12,563 bases of DNA, from the NCBI GenBank assembly GCA_910585805.1, contig CAJUFB010000039.1, forward strand, positions 21,359 through 33,921. Reading direction: 5' to 3'. The notes below the pieces were generated by a model. That model saw nothing but the letters and a program-made list of their open reading frames with translations, made no database searches and was not told where the DNA came from. Source of the stretch: an uncultured Acetatifactor sp. GTDB taxonomy: Bacteria; Bacillota; Clostridia; Lachnospirales; Lachnospiraceae. Positions 1 through 7,007 of the stretch are shown here, piece after piece; position 1 is the first letter of the stretch, and each line of letters opens with the position of its first letter. The position numbers and the translations under genes are program-made.

Positions 1-719
1 CGTCTGGCAGTCTCTCTGACGCACAACCGGAAAATGCCGCCACCGGCGATGAAGGGCATCCCTCTGGAAACAGCCAGCCCGCTTCCGCTGCTTCTCCGCA
101 GCCGGCGTCCCGGCAATATGAGTTTACAAATGTCACACAAGAATATTTTGACGATGCCCTGCTCATCGGTGACTCCCGCGCGGAGGGCGTGGCTCTCTAC
201 TCCGGCTGGGACAACCTTACCTATTATGCGGAAGGAGGCATGACCATCTACAATATGTTCCAGCGCCAGGTTGCGAAAGAAGACGGGCAGAAAATCTCCG
301 TTGAGGAAGCCCTGCAAAAACACACTTTCGGTAAAATCTACCTGGAAATCGGCATCAATGAAATGGGCACCGGCACCCTGGATTCCTTTATGGAAGCCTA
401 TGAAAACGCCGTTAATCACCTGCGGGAACTGCAGCCCGACGCAATTCTGTACCTTTGCGGCATCATGTATGTCAAGCAGAGCAAATCGGAGTCCGACCCG
501 ATTTTCAACAATCCCAATATCCAGGCCCGCAACGATCGCATCGCCCAGCTGGCCGACGGGGAAAATATATTTTACCTGGATATCAATGAGTTGGTGACAG
601 ATGAAACCGGAAACCTGAACCCTGACTATACCTGGGATGAAGTCCACCTGCTTGGAAAGTACGATTCGCTTTGGCTGGACTATTTCTGCAGCCATGGGAT
701 TGTAAAAGAAGCACACTAG
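1..719 (+). CDS. Secreted SGNH/GDSL-family hydrolase, 5'-truncated by window edge
   Basis: The frame is open from the left edge (codons in phase with base 3) to TAG at 717-719, so the N-terminus and any signal peptide lie outside the window. The visible part begins with about 40 residues rich in Ser, Ala, Pro, Gly and Gln, typical of the linker behind a membrane anchor. The catalytic domain follows. Block I is LLIGDSRAEG (Ser codon 174-176), a Gly block is AEGGMTIYN, block III is EIGINEMG, and block V is WDEVHLLG (Asp codon 636-638, His codon 645-647). These give the full Ser-Asp-His set of SGNH hydrolases, so the enzyme is probably active as an esterase or acyl-transfer partner at the cell surface. 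Relatives in clostridia often sit beside MBOAT acyltransferases; whether one lies upstream cannot be seen. An ATG at 189 falls after the catalytic Ser and is not the true start. Confidence 0.85.
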   Translation, partial: SGSLSDAQPENAATGDEGHPSGNSQPASAASPQPASRQYEFTNVTQEYFDDALLIGDSRAEGVALYSGWDNLTYYAEGGMTIYNMFQRQVAKEDGQKISVEEALQKHTFGKIYLEIGINEMGTGTLDSFMEAYENAVNHLRELQPDAILYLCGIMYVKQSKSESDPIFNNPNIQARNDRIAQLADGENIFYLDINELVTDETGNLNPDYTWDEVHLLGKYDSLWLDYFCSHGIVKEAH

Positions 720-751
720 AAAAGCCTGACGGACCGGAACAGCAGTGTGCG

Positions 752-785
752 TTCGGAGCGGTTGACAAACCGCTGTATGGCCGAA
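752..785 (+). other. Two-part stem-loop downstream of the SGNH gene
   Basis: An inner perfect 7-bp stem (AGCGGTT 757-763 with AACCGCT 768-774, loop GACA) lies inside an outer 5-bp stem (TTCGG 752-756 with CCGAA 781-785), with six unpaired bases on the 3' side. It sits 33 bases after the stop codon. There is no following T-tract, so it is not a classical intrinsic terminator. It may stabilise the mRNA end. Confidence 0.35.
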
Positions 786-831
786 AGCTTCAGGACCGAA
801 AATCTTAAGATCTTATGCCTCATTAAAATTC

Positions 832-871
832 CGGGAGTTATGAGCTGCTTGTACAGTGCTCATAACTCCCG
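832..871 (-). terminator. Strong hairpin terminator between converging genes
   Basis: A perfect 14-bp stem (CGGGAGTTATGAGC 832-845 with its exact complement 858-871) encloses a 12-base loop. Read on the minus strand it lies 43 bases past the AraC-gene stop and is followed by GAATTTTAAT, a short T-rich tail, so it best fits as the terminator of the leftward operon. Read on the plus strand the next bases are ACTATTCGGCTTTT, a weaker tail, but it could also stop read-through from the SGNH gene. Confidence 0.75.
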
Positions 872-914
872 ACTATTCGGCTTTTCTGCTTCAAGCCCCT
901 TATGTTCATGAATC

Positions 915-2456
915 TCATTCCGGCAATTCCGGCAAATACTTAAGCGGCTTCTTCACCTCCTCCGCAAGATACCGCACCGCGCCTCCATACACGCCAAGCC
1001 GTTCATCCTCCAACGTCATTTCATCATATGACCCATGCAGAAGCTCCGCAATTTCTTTTCCTTCTTCCCCGTCTGCCGCACTGCGCGCCATCTTCACCGC
1101 CCTGTCCATCCTGCCGCAGATATCGTTCAGAGCCGCCTTCTGCTCTTCATCCAGGCGGGCGTTCCCCAGCTTCTGGATTTCACCTTTCAGGTAAAACAGC
1201 AAAATCTCCTCCTGTGCCGCCAGATCACTGTACATCTTCCCTGTAGTGCGCTTCCTCTCAGAACCCTTTTCCGCGTCCCTGAAAGCCCCGGCTGTTTCCC
1301 CAAAAGCCCCAACCGCATCCCCCGACAGATTCCTGAAAAATTCCACCGCCCCGCTCAGCTTTTCCCTGAAATCCGAAATCCCGTCAAAAAGCTGCCTGTG
1401 CTGCGGCGCACGGAGCATATCCATATCGGCGGCAAAGAGAATCGTGTCCAGCCGGAACAGCGCATCCTCCAGGCCGTAAACCGTCACCTCCTCCAGAGCC
1501 GGAGCCGCAAGCGCTTCCGCAATCCCCCTGACGACCTCCGCAATATAACCATAGGGCAATGTGGGATCCGACAATTTCCCGGCGGCAGCCAGGCCCGCTT
1601 CCACTGCGTCTCCTATCTTCTGCTGGGCATTTTTCCGCATATCCTGCAGAATCAGTCCCCACAGTTCACCCAGGAAACCCGCTATTTTCCCGGACGTTAC
1701 CCTGGCATTCTGCGCCAGGCTGTCATACCGGGCACACAGCGGCTCAAACGCAGCGCGGTGCTCCGGCTGTGCCCTTGCGATCATCAGTCCCACCTGAAAT
1801 GCCGTCACACCGGCTTCAAAAGCCGCATCCTCCACAGCCTTCACAATCAGAAAACGGGCCCCTATCTCGTCAGGGTTCTGTGCCACGGAAGCAACACGCT
1901 TCAGAACCTTCTCCAACTGCCCTGCCGTATTTTCCGCCCGGCGGGCGGCAAACTCCCATACCTGCGCGTAAACTGCTGCCGCTTCCCCGTCCGCCCCCTT
2001 ATACTTCCTGGTATCCGCCGCAGTTTCCTTTGCCTCTACAATCAGCCTGTTCAGTTCCCTTACCATCTCGTCCGCACTCTTTGAATACATCATCGCGCTT
2101 TCCTCCTTTTTCCTTCCCGGGAAGCCTATGGATGAATGATATTTCCTGTATTCCGTGGGCGTCACGCCCAGATGCGCCTTAAAGCTGCGGGTAAATCCTT
2201 CATGGGAATCATAGCCGTACTTCAGCGCGATGGCAAGTACGGAATCCCTGCTCTCCGCCAGTTCTCCCGCCGCCAGAAAAAGCCTGCGCCTGTTCACATA
2301 TCCCATGACGGTTTCCCCCACCGCCTCCCGGAAGATTCTCTGGTAATGATATTTGGAACAATGAATGCCCTCCGCAAGCATCTCCACGGTGAGCTTCTCC
2401 TGAAGCCTTTCCTCTATCATTGCAAGGGAGCGGAATATGGGGTCTTTCTCATTCAT
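915..2456 (-). CDS. AraC-family regulator with long unclassified helical C-terminal region
   Basis: A 513-residue protein. The start is the ATG at 2456-2454, which has AGGAGG (2464-2469) seven bases upstream and begins MNEKDPIFRS; a frame extension to 2501 lacks these signals. Residues about 8-108 form an AraC/XylS DNA-binding domain with two helix-turn-helix units: LTVEMLAEGIHCSKYHYQRI and then VLAIALKYGYDSHEGFTRSF, followed by the usual HLGVTPTEYR. The DNA-binding domain is N-terminal, the reverse of classical AraC and like Rob-type proteins, but I do not see a GyrI-like effector domain after it. Residues about 122-513 are rich in Ala, Glu and Leu and look all-helical; I do not recognise the fold. 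The gene is last in the leftward unit after two ABC transporter genes, 202 bases from the second. It may control that transporter and sense its substrate, which is inferred from position only. Confidence 0.85.
   Translation of the reverse strand: MNEKDPIFRSLAMIEERLQEKLTVEMLAEGIHCSKYHYQRIFREAVGETVMGYVNRRRLFLAAGELAESRDSVLAIALKYGYDSHEGFTRSFKAHLGVTPTEYRKYHSSIGFPGRKKEESAMMYSKSADEMVRELNRLIVEAKETAADTRKYKGADGEAAAVYAQVWEFAARRAENTAGQLEKVLKRVASVAQNPDEIGARFLIVKAVEDAAFEAGVTAFQVGLMIARAQPEHRAAFEPLCARYDSLAQNARVTSGKIAGFLGELWGLILQDMRKNAQQKIGDAVEAGLAAAGKLSDPTLPYGYIAEVVRGIAEALAAPALEEVTVYGLEDALFRLDTILFAADMDMLRAPQHRQLFDGISDFREKLSGAVEFFRNLSGDAVGAFGETAGAFRDAEKGSERKRTTGKMYSDLAAQEEILLFYLKGEIQKLGNARLDEEQKAALNDICGRMDRAVKMARSAADGEEGKEIAELLHGSYDEMTLEDERLGVYGGAVRYLAEEVKKPLKYLPELPE
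2102..2107 (-). promoter_or_regulatory. Perfect internal Shine-Dalgarno inside the AraC gene
   Basis: On the minus strand AAAAAGGAGG is followed by eight bases and then ATGATG (first ATG 2093-2091), in the same frame as the AraC protein at residue 122. This is exactly the junction between the DNA-binding domain and the helical C-terminal region. It could start a separate product of 392 residues. The same bases also encode Lys-Lys-Glu-Glu, so chance is possible. Confidence 0.5.
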
Positions 2457-2658
2457 CCTGAGTCCTCCTCTGTTCCTGTTCCTGTTTTTTGTTCCTGACA
2501 CTTACAGCATACAGGAATGAAGGAACTTTTTCTTGACGGAAAATGCTGATTTCTTCCCGGAAAAGCAGGCAGAATACAGGCATGTAATCAAGGACACCAG
2601 GCCGCTGCCCATGGGGACCAGGCCTGTTCTTACCAATCATCCCGGCCACGGCAGCGGA
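2457..2658. other. 202-bp gap between second ABC gene and AraC gene
   Basis: The gap contains no convincing gene. An 8-bp inverted repeat (CCGCTGCC 2602-2609, GGCAGCGG 2650-2657) has a 40-base loop and no clear T-tract, so termination after the transporter is uncertain. Near the AraC gene the minus strand has several GGAAC repeats and an extended -10-like TGTATGCT, but no good -35. The AraC gene could be read from here or by read-through. Confidence 0.35.
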
Positions 2659-4614
2659 TTATTTCAACGGCAGCAAAAGAGCGGAGGCAGTCTCGCTGTA
2701 CCACTGCTCCTGCGCCTCATAAAGCCTTTTATACTCCCCTTCCCGGGCAATCAGCTCCTCATGGGTGCCCGTCTGCACCGCCTCCCCGTCCTTCATCACC
2801 AGAATTCGGTCCGCAAGCTTCACGGAGCCCAGTCGGTGAGTCACGATGACAGCTGATTTATCCCGGGCAATTTCGGCAAACCGATTATAAATTCTCGTTT
2901 CCTCGTACGGGTCAATGGCGGCAGTGGGCTCATCCAGAATAATCAGGTCATGGCTCCTGAAAAAGCCCCTGGCGATGGCCACCCGCTGCCACTGTCCGCC
3001 GGACAGGTCTATGCCGTCAAATTCCCGGGAAAGCATGGTTTCGTAGCCCCTGGGAAAAGCGCCGGCCTCCGTCCCCGTCATTTCGCATACGCTGTCCAAC
3101 CGCGCCTTCCCGCAGTCTGCCGCCGCATCGCTTATGGAAATATTCTCGGCCAGGGTCATCTGATAGCGCTGATATTTCTGAAATACGGCGGAAGTCCGGG
3201 CGGTCAGCGCTCCCATGGCCAGTTCCCGGGTGTCCACACCGTTTTTCTTTACGGAACCCTCCCCGGGCAGGTACAGTCCGGCGATCAGGCGGATCAAAGT
3301 GGATTTACCGGAACCGTTCTCGCCCACCACCGCCAACGTCTCTCCTTTGCGCAGCGTCAGGCTCACGTTTTTTACCGCGTATTTCACCGGCTCCGCCGTC
3401 CCGTCCTCTTTAGAATGTTTTTCTTCTTTAAATTGTTTTTCTTCTTTGGAATGCTTTTCTTCTTTGGAGTGTTTTTCTTCTTTGGAATGGCTTTTTCCTA
3501 TGGAACGGTTTCCTTCCATATTCCCGGCGGGATAAGAAAAACTTACGTTTTCCAATACAATATCCCCCCAGCCCGGCGCTTCCCTCTGCTGTCCGGCGCG
3601 TTCCTCCATCGCCAGAAAGTTCAGGTAGTTGCGGATGGAACCCGTATTTTGGGCCATCTCCGCCATATGCCTGCATATTACCTCCTCCATGATGCTGTAC
3701 AGCATGCCAAGGGAATTAAAGACCGCCGCAAACGCGCCCACCGTCACTTCCTGCTTCATCAGGGCATCATACAGCATCCAGAGAATGCCGCAGTACCCTG
3801 CCACCGTCAGGACGCGCATGGAAAGCTCAAACAGGTTCGCCTTCATAGTGGCCTTAAATCTCAGCTTCTGCAGACAGACCAGGGTCTCCTGATACAGCTT
3901 TTTGAAATAAAAGAAACCGCCCAGGAGCCGGGTTTCCTTGAAATATTCCCGCCCCACCATGCAAGTCTCATAATACTCGTATTCTCTGCGCACCGGAGCC
4001 GAATCATCCTCCAGATGAGCGAAAACCTTCACCCGGAGCAGCTGCGCCAGAGCCGTGGGCAGGAATATGATAACGATGGCGCTGGCCAGAATCGGTTTCA
4101 GCGAAAACAGATACCACCCCATAAAGGCGAAATATGGAATATAAAAGGTCAGAATTGCGATCACATTATAAACATACCAAAAGGCACTGTCCTTCCCCTG
4201 TTCCGCCTTATTGATGTCATCCAGCTTCTCCGTATCTTCAAAGACAACCGGGTCCAGACGGGCAATTTTCTCATGAATCAACCTGGAAAGATGTGCGCCC
4301 GCCTTTCCTTCCACCACCCCGGGCAGGAAATTGGCTGCGCCGTTCAGCACCTGACATGCCACATTTGTAATGCCCAGAAACGCCAGTGCGAGAAAGGCCT
4401 GCAAAATTCCCGTCTCCCCGCCTGCCGCATCCACCGCCTTGTCGAAAAATCTCTGCTGCATCATGGTTTCCACGCCGAAGGAGACGCCGTGGAAAACGGA
4501 AAGCAGTATGTTTGCAGCAAACAGAACAGGCGCTGCTTTCATCATCACCGGCAGAAGCTTTCCCAAAGCGCCCGCGGCACTTCTCTCTCTTTTTTTCTCA
4601 GTCTGCTTTTTCAT
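2659..4614 (-). CDS. ABC exporter half-transporter (membrane + ATPase), second of a pair
   Basis: A 651-residue protein with an N-terminal membrane domain (residues about 25-335, with hydrophobic segments near 28-45, 70-97, 147-190 and 265-285) fused to an ATPase domain. ATPase motifs: Walker A GENGSGKST (431-439), Q-loop FQ at 478, signature LSGGQ (537-541), Walker B LIILDEP (557-563), H-loop His593. All catalytic residues are consensus. FQKYQRYQMTLAENI resembles NisT-type peptide exporters, so a peptide substrate is possible but not shown. The start is the ATG at 4614, which shares ATGA with the stop of the upstream transporter and has AAGGAG nine bases before it; a TTG at 4623 is less likely. 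The overlap indicates translational coupling and probably a heterodimer. Oddly, about 48 residues (363-411), including five HSKEEK-like repeats, are inserted between FSYP and the strand before Walker A. Confidence 0.9.
   Translation of the reverse strand: MKKQTEKKRERSAAGALGKLLPVMMKAAPVLFAANILLSVFHGVSFGVETMMQQRFFDKAVDAAGGETGILQAFLALAFLGITNVACQVLNGAANFLPGVVEGKAGAHLSRLIHEKIARLDPVVFEDTEKLDDINKAEQGKDSAFWYVYNVIAILTFYIPYFAFMGWYLFSLKPILASAIVIIFLPTALAQLLRVKVFAHLEDDSAPVRREYEYYETCMVGREYFKETRLLGGFFYFKKLYQETLVCLQKLRFKATMKANLFELSMRVLTVAGYCGILWMLYDALMKQEVTVGAFAAVFNSLGMLYSIMEEVICRHMAEMAQNTGSIRNYLNFLAMEERAGQQREAPGWGDIVLENVSFSYPAGNMEGNRSIGKSHSKEEKHSKEEKHSKEEKQFKEEKHSKEDGTAEPVKYAVKNVSLTLRKGETLAVVGENGSGKSTLIRLIAGLYLPGEGSVKKNGVDTRELAMGALTARTSAVFQKYQRYQMTLAENISISDAAADCGKARLDSVCEMTGTEAGAFPRGYETMLSREFDGIDLSGGQWQRVAIARGFFRSHDLIILDEPTAAIDPYEETRIYNRFAEIARDKSAVIVTHRLGSVKLADRILVMKDGEAVQTGTHEELIAREGEYKRLYEAQEQWYSETASALLLPLK
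3400..3489 (-). repeat. 5 x 18-bp in-frame tandem repeat (HSKEEK) in ABC ATPase domain
   Basis: Five 18-bp units follow each other without gaps. On the protein they read HSKEEK three times, then QFKEEK, then HSKEDG (residues 376-405). On the plus strand CTTCTTT-type cores recur every 18 bases at 3405, 3423, 3441, 3459 and 3477. A degenerate sixth unit may precede them in the protein (GNRSIGKS). The repeat is a whole number of codons, so copy-number change would keep the frame. Confidence 0.9.
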
Positions 4615-6407
4615 TGATACCAACTCCTTTGCGCCTCATACATGGAAGCATATATGCCATTCCGGGAAAGCAGCTTCTCATGGCTTCCCTTTTCCGCCAC
4701 CTTTCCGCCGTCCACCACGATGATTTCGTCTGCCAGGCGGGCGGCGCCCAGTCTGTGGGTAATGAAAATAGTAGATTTCCCGGCGCTGATTTTGCCGAAC
4801 ATTTCATAGATGCCGCTCTCCGCCACCGGGTCCAGCGCCGCCGTGGGCTCATCCAGAATCTGCACTGCCGCCGGGTTATAGAGCGCCCGGGCGATTGCCA
4901 CGCGCTGCCACTGACCCCCGGAGAGGTCCACGCTGTTTTCCTTTATTTTTCCCAGGGGAGTCTCCATTCCCCGGGGCAGGTCGGCGATTGCCTGGTCAAG
5001 GCCGATTGACGCCGCTGCCGTCCTGATTTTATCCTGGTCTCTGTGGAGCACGTCTCCCAGAGCAATATTGTCCTCCAGGGAAATCTGATATCTGGCAAAA
5101 TCCTGATAAACCACGGAAAAAAACGCTTTCAGCTGTGCCTGGCTGAAGGTTTTCAGTTCCCTGCCGTTGAGCAGGATTTCCCCTTCATAATTATCATACA
5201 GACCGGTTAAAAGCTTGGTCAGCGTGGTCTTCCCGGCGCCGTTTATGCCCACGAAAGCATAGTGTCTGCCGCATTCCAGACGCAGATTGAAATCGCTTAA
5301 AATATCCTTATCCGTGCCCGGATACCGGAATGTAACATGGCTAAATTCCAGGCTTTCAAAGGTGATTTCACTGCTGTCCGCAGGCAGTTCCAGCGCCCCC
5401 TGCGTCTCGGACAGCGCGCAGAATGCCGTCAAATCCTTGCAATACTCCAAGTTCCGGGCAATCTGCCCCATGGTATCGGCCAGTTCCCAGGACATCATCT
5501 GAATCAGATTCAGGGTGGAAGTGACCAGCCCCATAAACATACCCGGCGTAATGAGTCCTCTCTGCAGAGGGAACAGAAGCACACTGATAATCAGCAGAGA
5601 CAGCAGCACCGTCACCAGGCTGGAACCCTTCAGGCGGATAAAGTATCTGGCGCTCACACCCACGGAAATCTTTCGTGCCGCTTCGTATTTTTCAAGCCAC
5701 TGCCGGTTTACCTTCTGTGCATAACCAAAAAGCGTACGTTCCTCTACGTTTTCCCGTCCCTGCAGCACGCTCTTTAAATAGTTGGCTCTGCGCCGGTGCT
5801 TCTCCGCTTCTTTATTTTCTTCATACATCTGCTGTCCGCTCTTGACGGCCAACCGGAAAAGGGGTACGGAAATCGCCACAATGGCCAGGCCGGCCCACCA
5901 GACCTGGGCCATCAGTATCACCAGCAGGGAACCCACCCGGAGAACGATATTGGCGATGCCGCATATATTATTGAACCCGCCCAGAAGCTTCCCCACCGGG
6001 TCCGCGCACACCCGGTTGATCAGTTCCCAGGTGTCATTGTTCTCCACATGCCGGTATTCCAGCGATGCCCTCTTTTGGGCGATTCCGGTTCGGTATACGA
6101 AATCCAGGCGCATCTCCATTTTCAGATTGACATAACTCATCAGCTGCCAGTTCAGGTTATTGTAGGCAACGATCAGAATCAGGCACAGCAGGGGCATTCC
6201 GATGGCCGCCTGTTCCGCCTTTCCCGCAAAAATATCCAGGGCGCTGTCGATAAAAGCCGCCGTGGCCAGCACCTGCAGGGACGGCAGAAGGGACACCACT
6301 GCCTGATTGAGTATCTTAATGCCTGCATATAACGGGCATACAGTGAAGGGAATTCTCAAAAAATCCCGGAAATTGTACTTTTTGTCACTTGATAATAATT
6401 CTTTCAT
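4611..6407 (-). CDS. ABC exporter half-transporter (membrane + ATPase), first of a pair
   Basis: A 598-residue protein. The membrane domain spans residues about 20-310, with hydrophobic stretches near 28-55, 70-82, 150-185 and 262-300. The ATPase domain has Walker A GINGAGKTT (387-395), Q-loop YQ at 434-435, signature LSGGQ (495-499), Walker B VQILDEP (515-521) and H-loop His551. Both members of the pair keep the catalytic Glu after Walker B and the H-loop His, so neither shows the degenerate site common in heterodimeric exporters. YQDFARYQISLEDNI resembles lanthipeptide/bacteriocin exporters of the NisT type; no precursor peptide was found nearby. The start is the ATG at 6407-6405 with a weak AGGCAGGT-type site upstream; a TTG at 6464 would overlap the promoter described below and is rejected. 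It is the first gene of the leftward unit. Confidence 0.9.
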   Translation of the reverse strand: MKELLSSDKKYNFRDFLRIPFTVCPLYAGIKILNQAVVSLLPSLQVLATAAFIDSALDIFAGKAEQAAIGMPLLCLILIVAYNNLNWQLMSYVNLKMEMRLDFVYRTGIAQKRASLEYRHVENNDTWELINRVCADPVGKLLGGFNNICGIANIVLRVGSLLVILMAQVWWAGLAIVAISVPLFRLAVKSGQQMYEENKEAEKHRRRANYLKSVLQGRENVEERTLFGYAQKVNRQWLEKYEAARKISVGVSARYFIRLKGSSLVTVLLSLLIISVLLFPLQRGLITPGMFMGLVTSTLNLIQMMSWELADTMGQIARNLEYCKDLTAFCALSETQGALELPADSSEITFESLEFSHVTFRYPGTDKDILSDFNLRLECGRHYAFVGINGAGKTTLTKLLTGLYDNYEGEILLNGRELKTFSQAQLKAFFSVVYQDFARYQISLEDNIALGDVLHRDQDKIRTAAASIGLDQAIADLPRGMETPLGKIKENSVDLSGGQWQRVAIARALYNPAAVQILDEPTAALDPVAESGIYEMFGKISAGKSTIFITHRLGAARLADEIIVVDGGKVAEKGSHEKLLSRNGIYASMYEAQRSWYQ

Positions 6408-6434
6408 TTCTACCTGCCTTTTGTGTGTACTTAG

Positions 6435-6464
6435 TTTATACGCACGCCCAAAAACATTTGCCAA
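6435..6464 (-). promoter_or_regulatory. Likely promoter of the ABC-ABC-AraC unit
   Basis: On the minus strand TTGGCA (6464-6459) and TATAAA (6440-6435) are 18 bases apart. Transcription would begin near 6428, about 20 bases before the ATG at 6407. The -35 box overlaps a short dyad, ACATT (6454-6458) and AATGT (6463-6467), a possible operator for a regulator such as the AraC protein of the same unit. Confidence 0.5.
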
Positions 6465-6545
6465 TGTAAATGTATAACGAGTGAGCGCATCTGCATTGCA
6501 GAACAGAGAAACGGAAAATGAATGTGCTGCACATGCTTCCTATCG

Positions 6546-6576
6546 TATACTGCAAGTTTCATTGACGTGCAGTATA
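6546..6576. repeat. Inverted repeat, 9-bp arms
   Basis: TATACTGCA (6546-6554) is the exact complement of TGCAGTATA (6568-6576), separated by 13 bases. The dyad partly continues inward (GT/AC). It has no T-tract and is about 140 bases upstream of the ABC start, so an operator or small RNA hairpin is more likely than a terminator. Confidence 0.5.
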
Positions 6577-6692
6577 AATGGCTGAATCCCCGCCCGTTTC
6601 AGCACCAATATAGTCATCGCATAAGCGGTAACAGTGTATATGTACAATAGCATTGAAACCTGAAAAAAGCAATATGCAACGCTTAAATGGTT

Positions 6693-6721
6693 CATTTCTG
6701 AACTTGACAAGTACAGAAATG
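6693..6721. promoter_or_regulatory. 29-bp near-perfect palindrome over a TTGACA box
   Basis: The dyad is centred on A6707. CATTTCTG (6693-6700) pairs with CAGAAATG (6714-6721), one A/A mismatch follows, and ACTTG (6702-6706) pairs with CAAGT (6708-6712). The top strand contains TTGACA (6704-6709) followed 16 bases later by TATTTT (6726-6731), a possible rightward promoter. Symmetry over a -35 box is typical of a dimeric repressor site. The regulator is unknown. Confidence 0.5.
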
Positions 6722-6757
6722 TGCATATTTTGTAAAATAGCCTTAGGAATTGTCGGA

Positions 6758-6833
6758 AAATAACCGCTGCAACTTATTCAGGCAAAACCCCAGAAATACA
6801 GTAAAACTTGCTATGAACTTGCAGCGGTTATTT
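6758..6833. repeat. Inverted repeat, perfect 15-bp arms, 46-bp loop
   Basis: AAATAACCGCTGCAA (6758-6772) is the exact complement of the bases at 6819-6833. The 46-base interior is AT-rich and has no gene. It could be a miniature element, a recombination or binding site pair, or an RNA hairpin. I could not see a target-site duplication around it. Confidence 0.6.
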
Positions 6834-6958
6834 GTAGACACTTCCTTATTCACGGCAGGAAATGATCGGATAACCATAAGTGCAGTGAATGGTATTGTAC
6901 TCATGGCAAAACAGCCCTGCCCCCTCTGGCTGCGGCATGCAGTTTGTTTGAAAAAGAG

Positions 6959-6987
6959 TTGAAAACAGCACACCCAGTCTGTATAAT
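6959..6987 (+). promoter_or_regulatory. Near-consensus sigma-A promoter for the DUF3990 operon
   Basis: TTGAAA (6959-6964), 17 bases, then TATAAT (6982-6987). Transcription should begin near 6994, which rules out the in-frame ATG at 6990 and supports the start at 7008 with GAGG at 6995-6998. The 5' leader would be only about 14 bases. Confidence 0.8.
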
Positions 6988-7007
6988 GGATGCAGAGGTG
7001 TATCGTA

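Larger units (their letters stand above)
6408..7007. other. 600-bp divergent intergenic region without a convincing gene
   Basis: It lies between the divergently read ABC operon and the DUF3990 gene. It contains the leftward promoter, three separate inverted repeats (6546-6576, 6693-6721, 6758-6833), a TTGACA promoter-like element and a strong rightward promoter at 6959-6987. Base composition is visibly more AT-rich than the ABC genes. Two short ORFs (6743-6973 minus, 6750-6962 plus) start with GTG or TTG, lack ribosome binding sites and resemble no family I know. Confidence 0.6.

Noticed and set aside
1035..2084. Plus-strand ORF of 349 codons
   Set aside because: Antisense shadow of the AraC gene in GC-rich DNA; no domain and no ribosome binding site.
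2950..4617. Long plus-strand ORF of 555 codons
   Set aside because: It is antisense to the ABC transporter with clear Walker and signature motifs; its translation is low-complexity and matches no family.
4611..4623. TTG start at 4623 for the second ABC gene
   Set aside because: ATG at 4614 gives the usual ATGA overlap and has AAGGAG at a proper distance; the TTG would sit almost on that site.
6581..6607. tRNA-like 3' end (GAATCCCCGCCCG followed by TTTCAGCACCA)
   Set aside because: No matching acceptor 5' strand, D-arm or anticodon arm lies upstream, and the T-loop spacing to CCA does not fit. At most a remnant; not reported as RNA.
6743..6973. Overlapping short ORFs on both strands (76 and 70 codons)
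   Set aside because: Starts are GTG and TTG without ribosome binding sites, and both run through the 15-bp inverted repeat. No recognisable family and not a credible precursor peptide.
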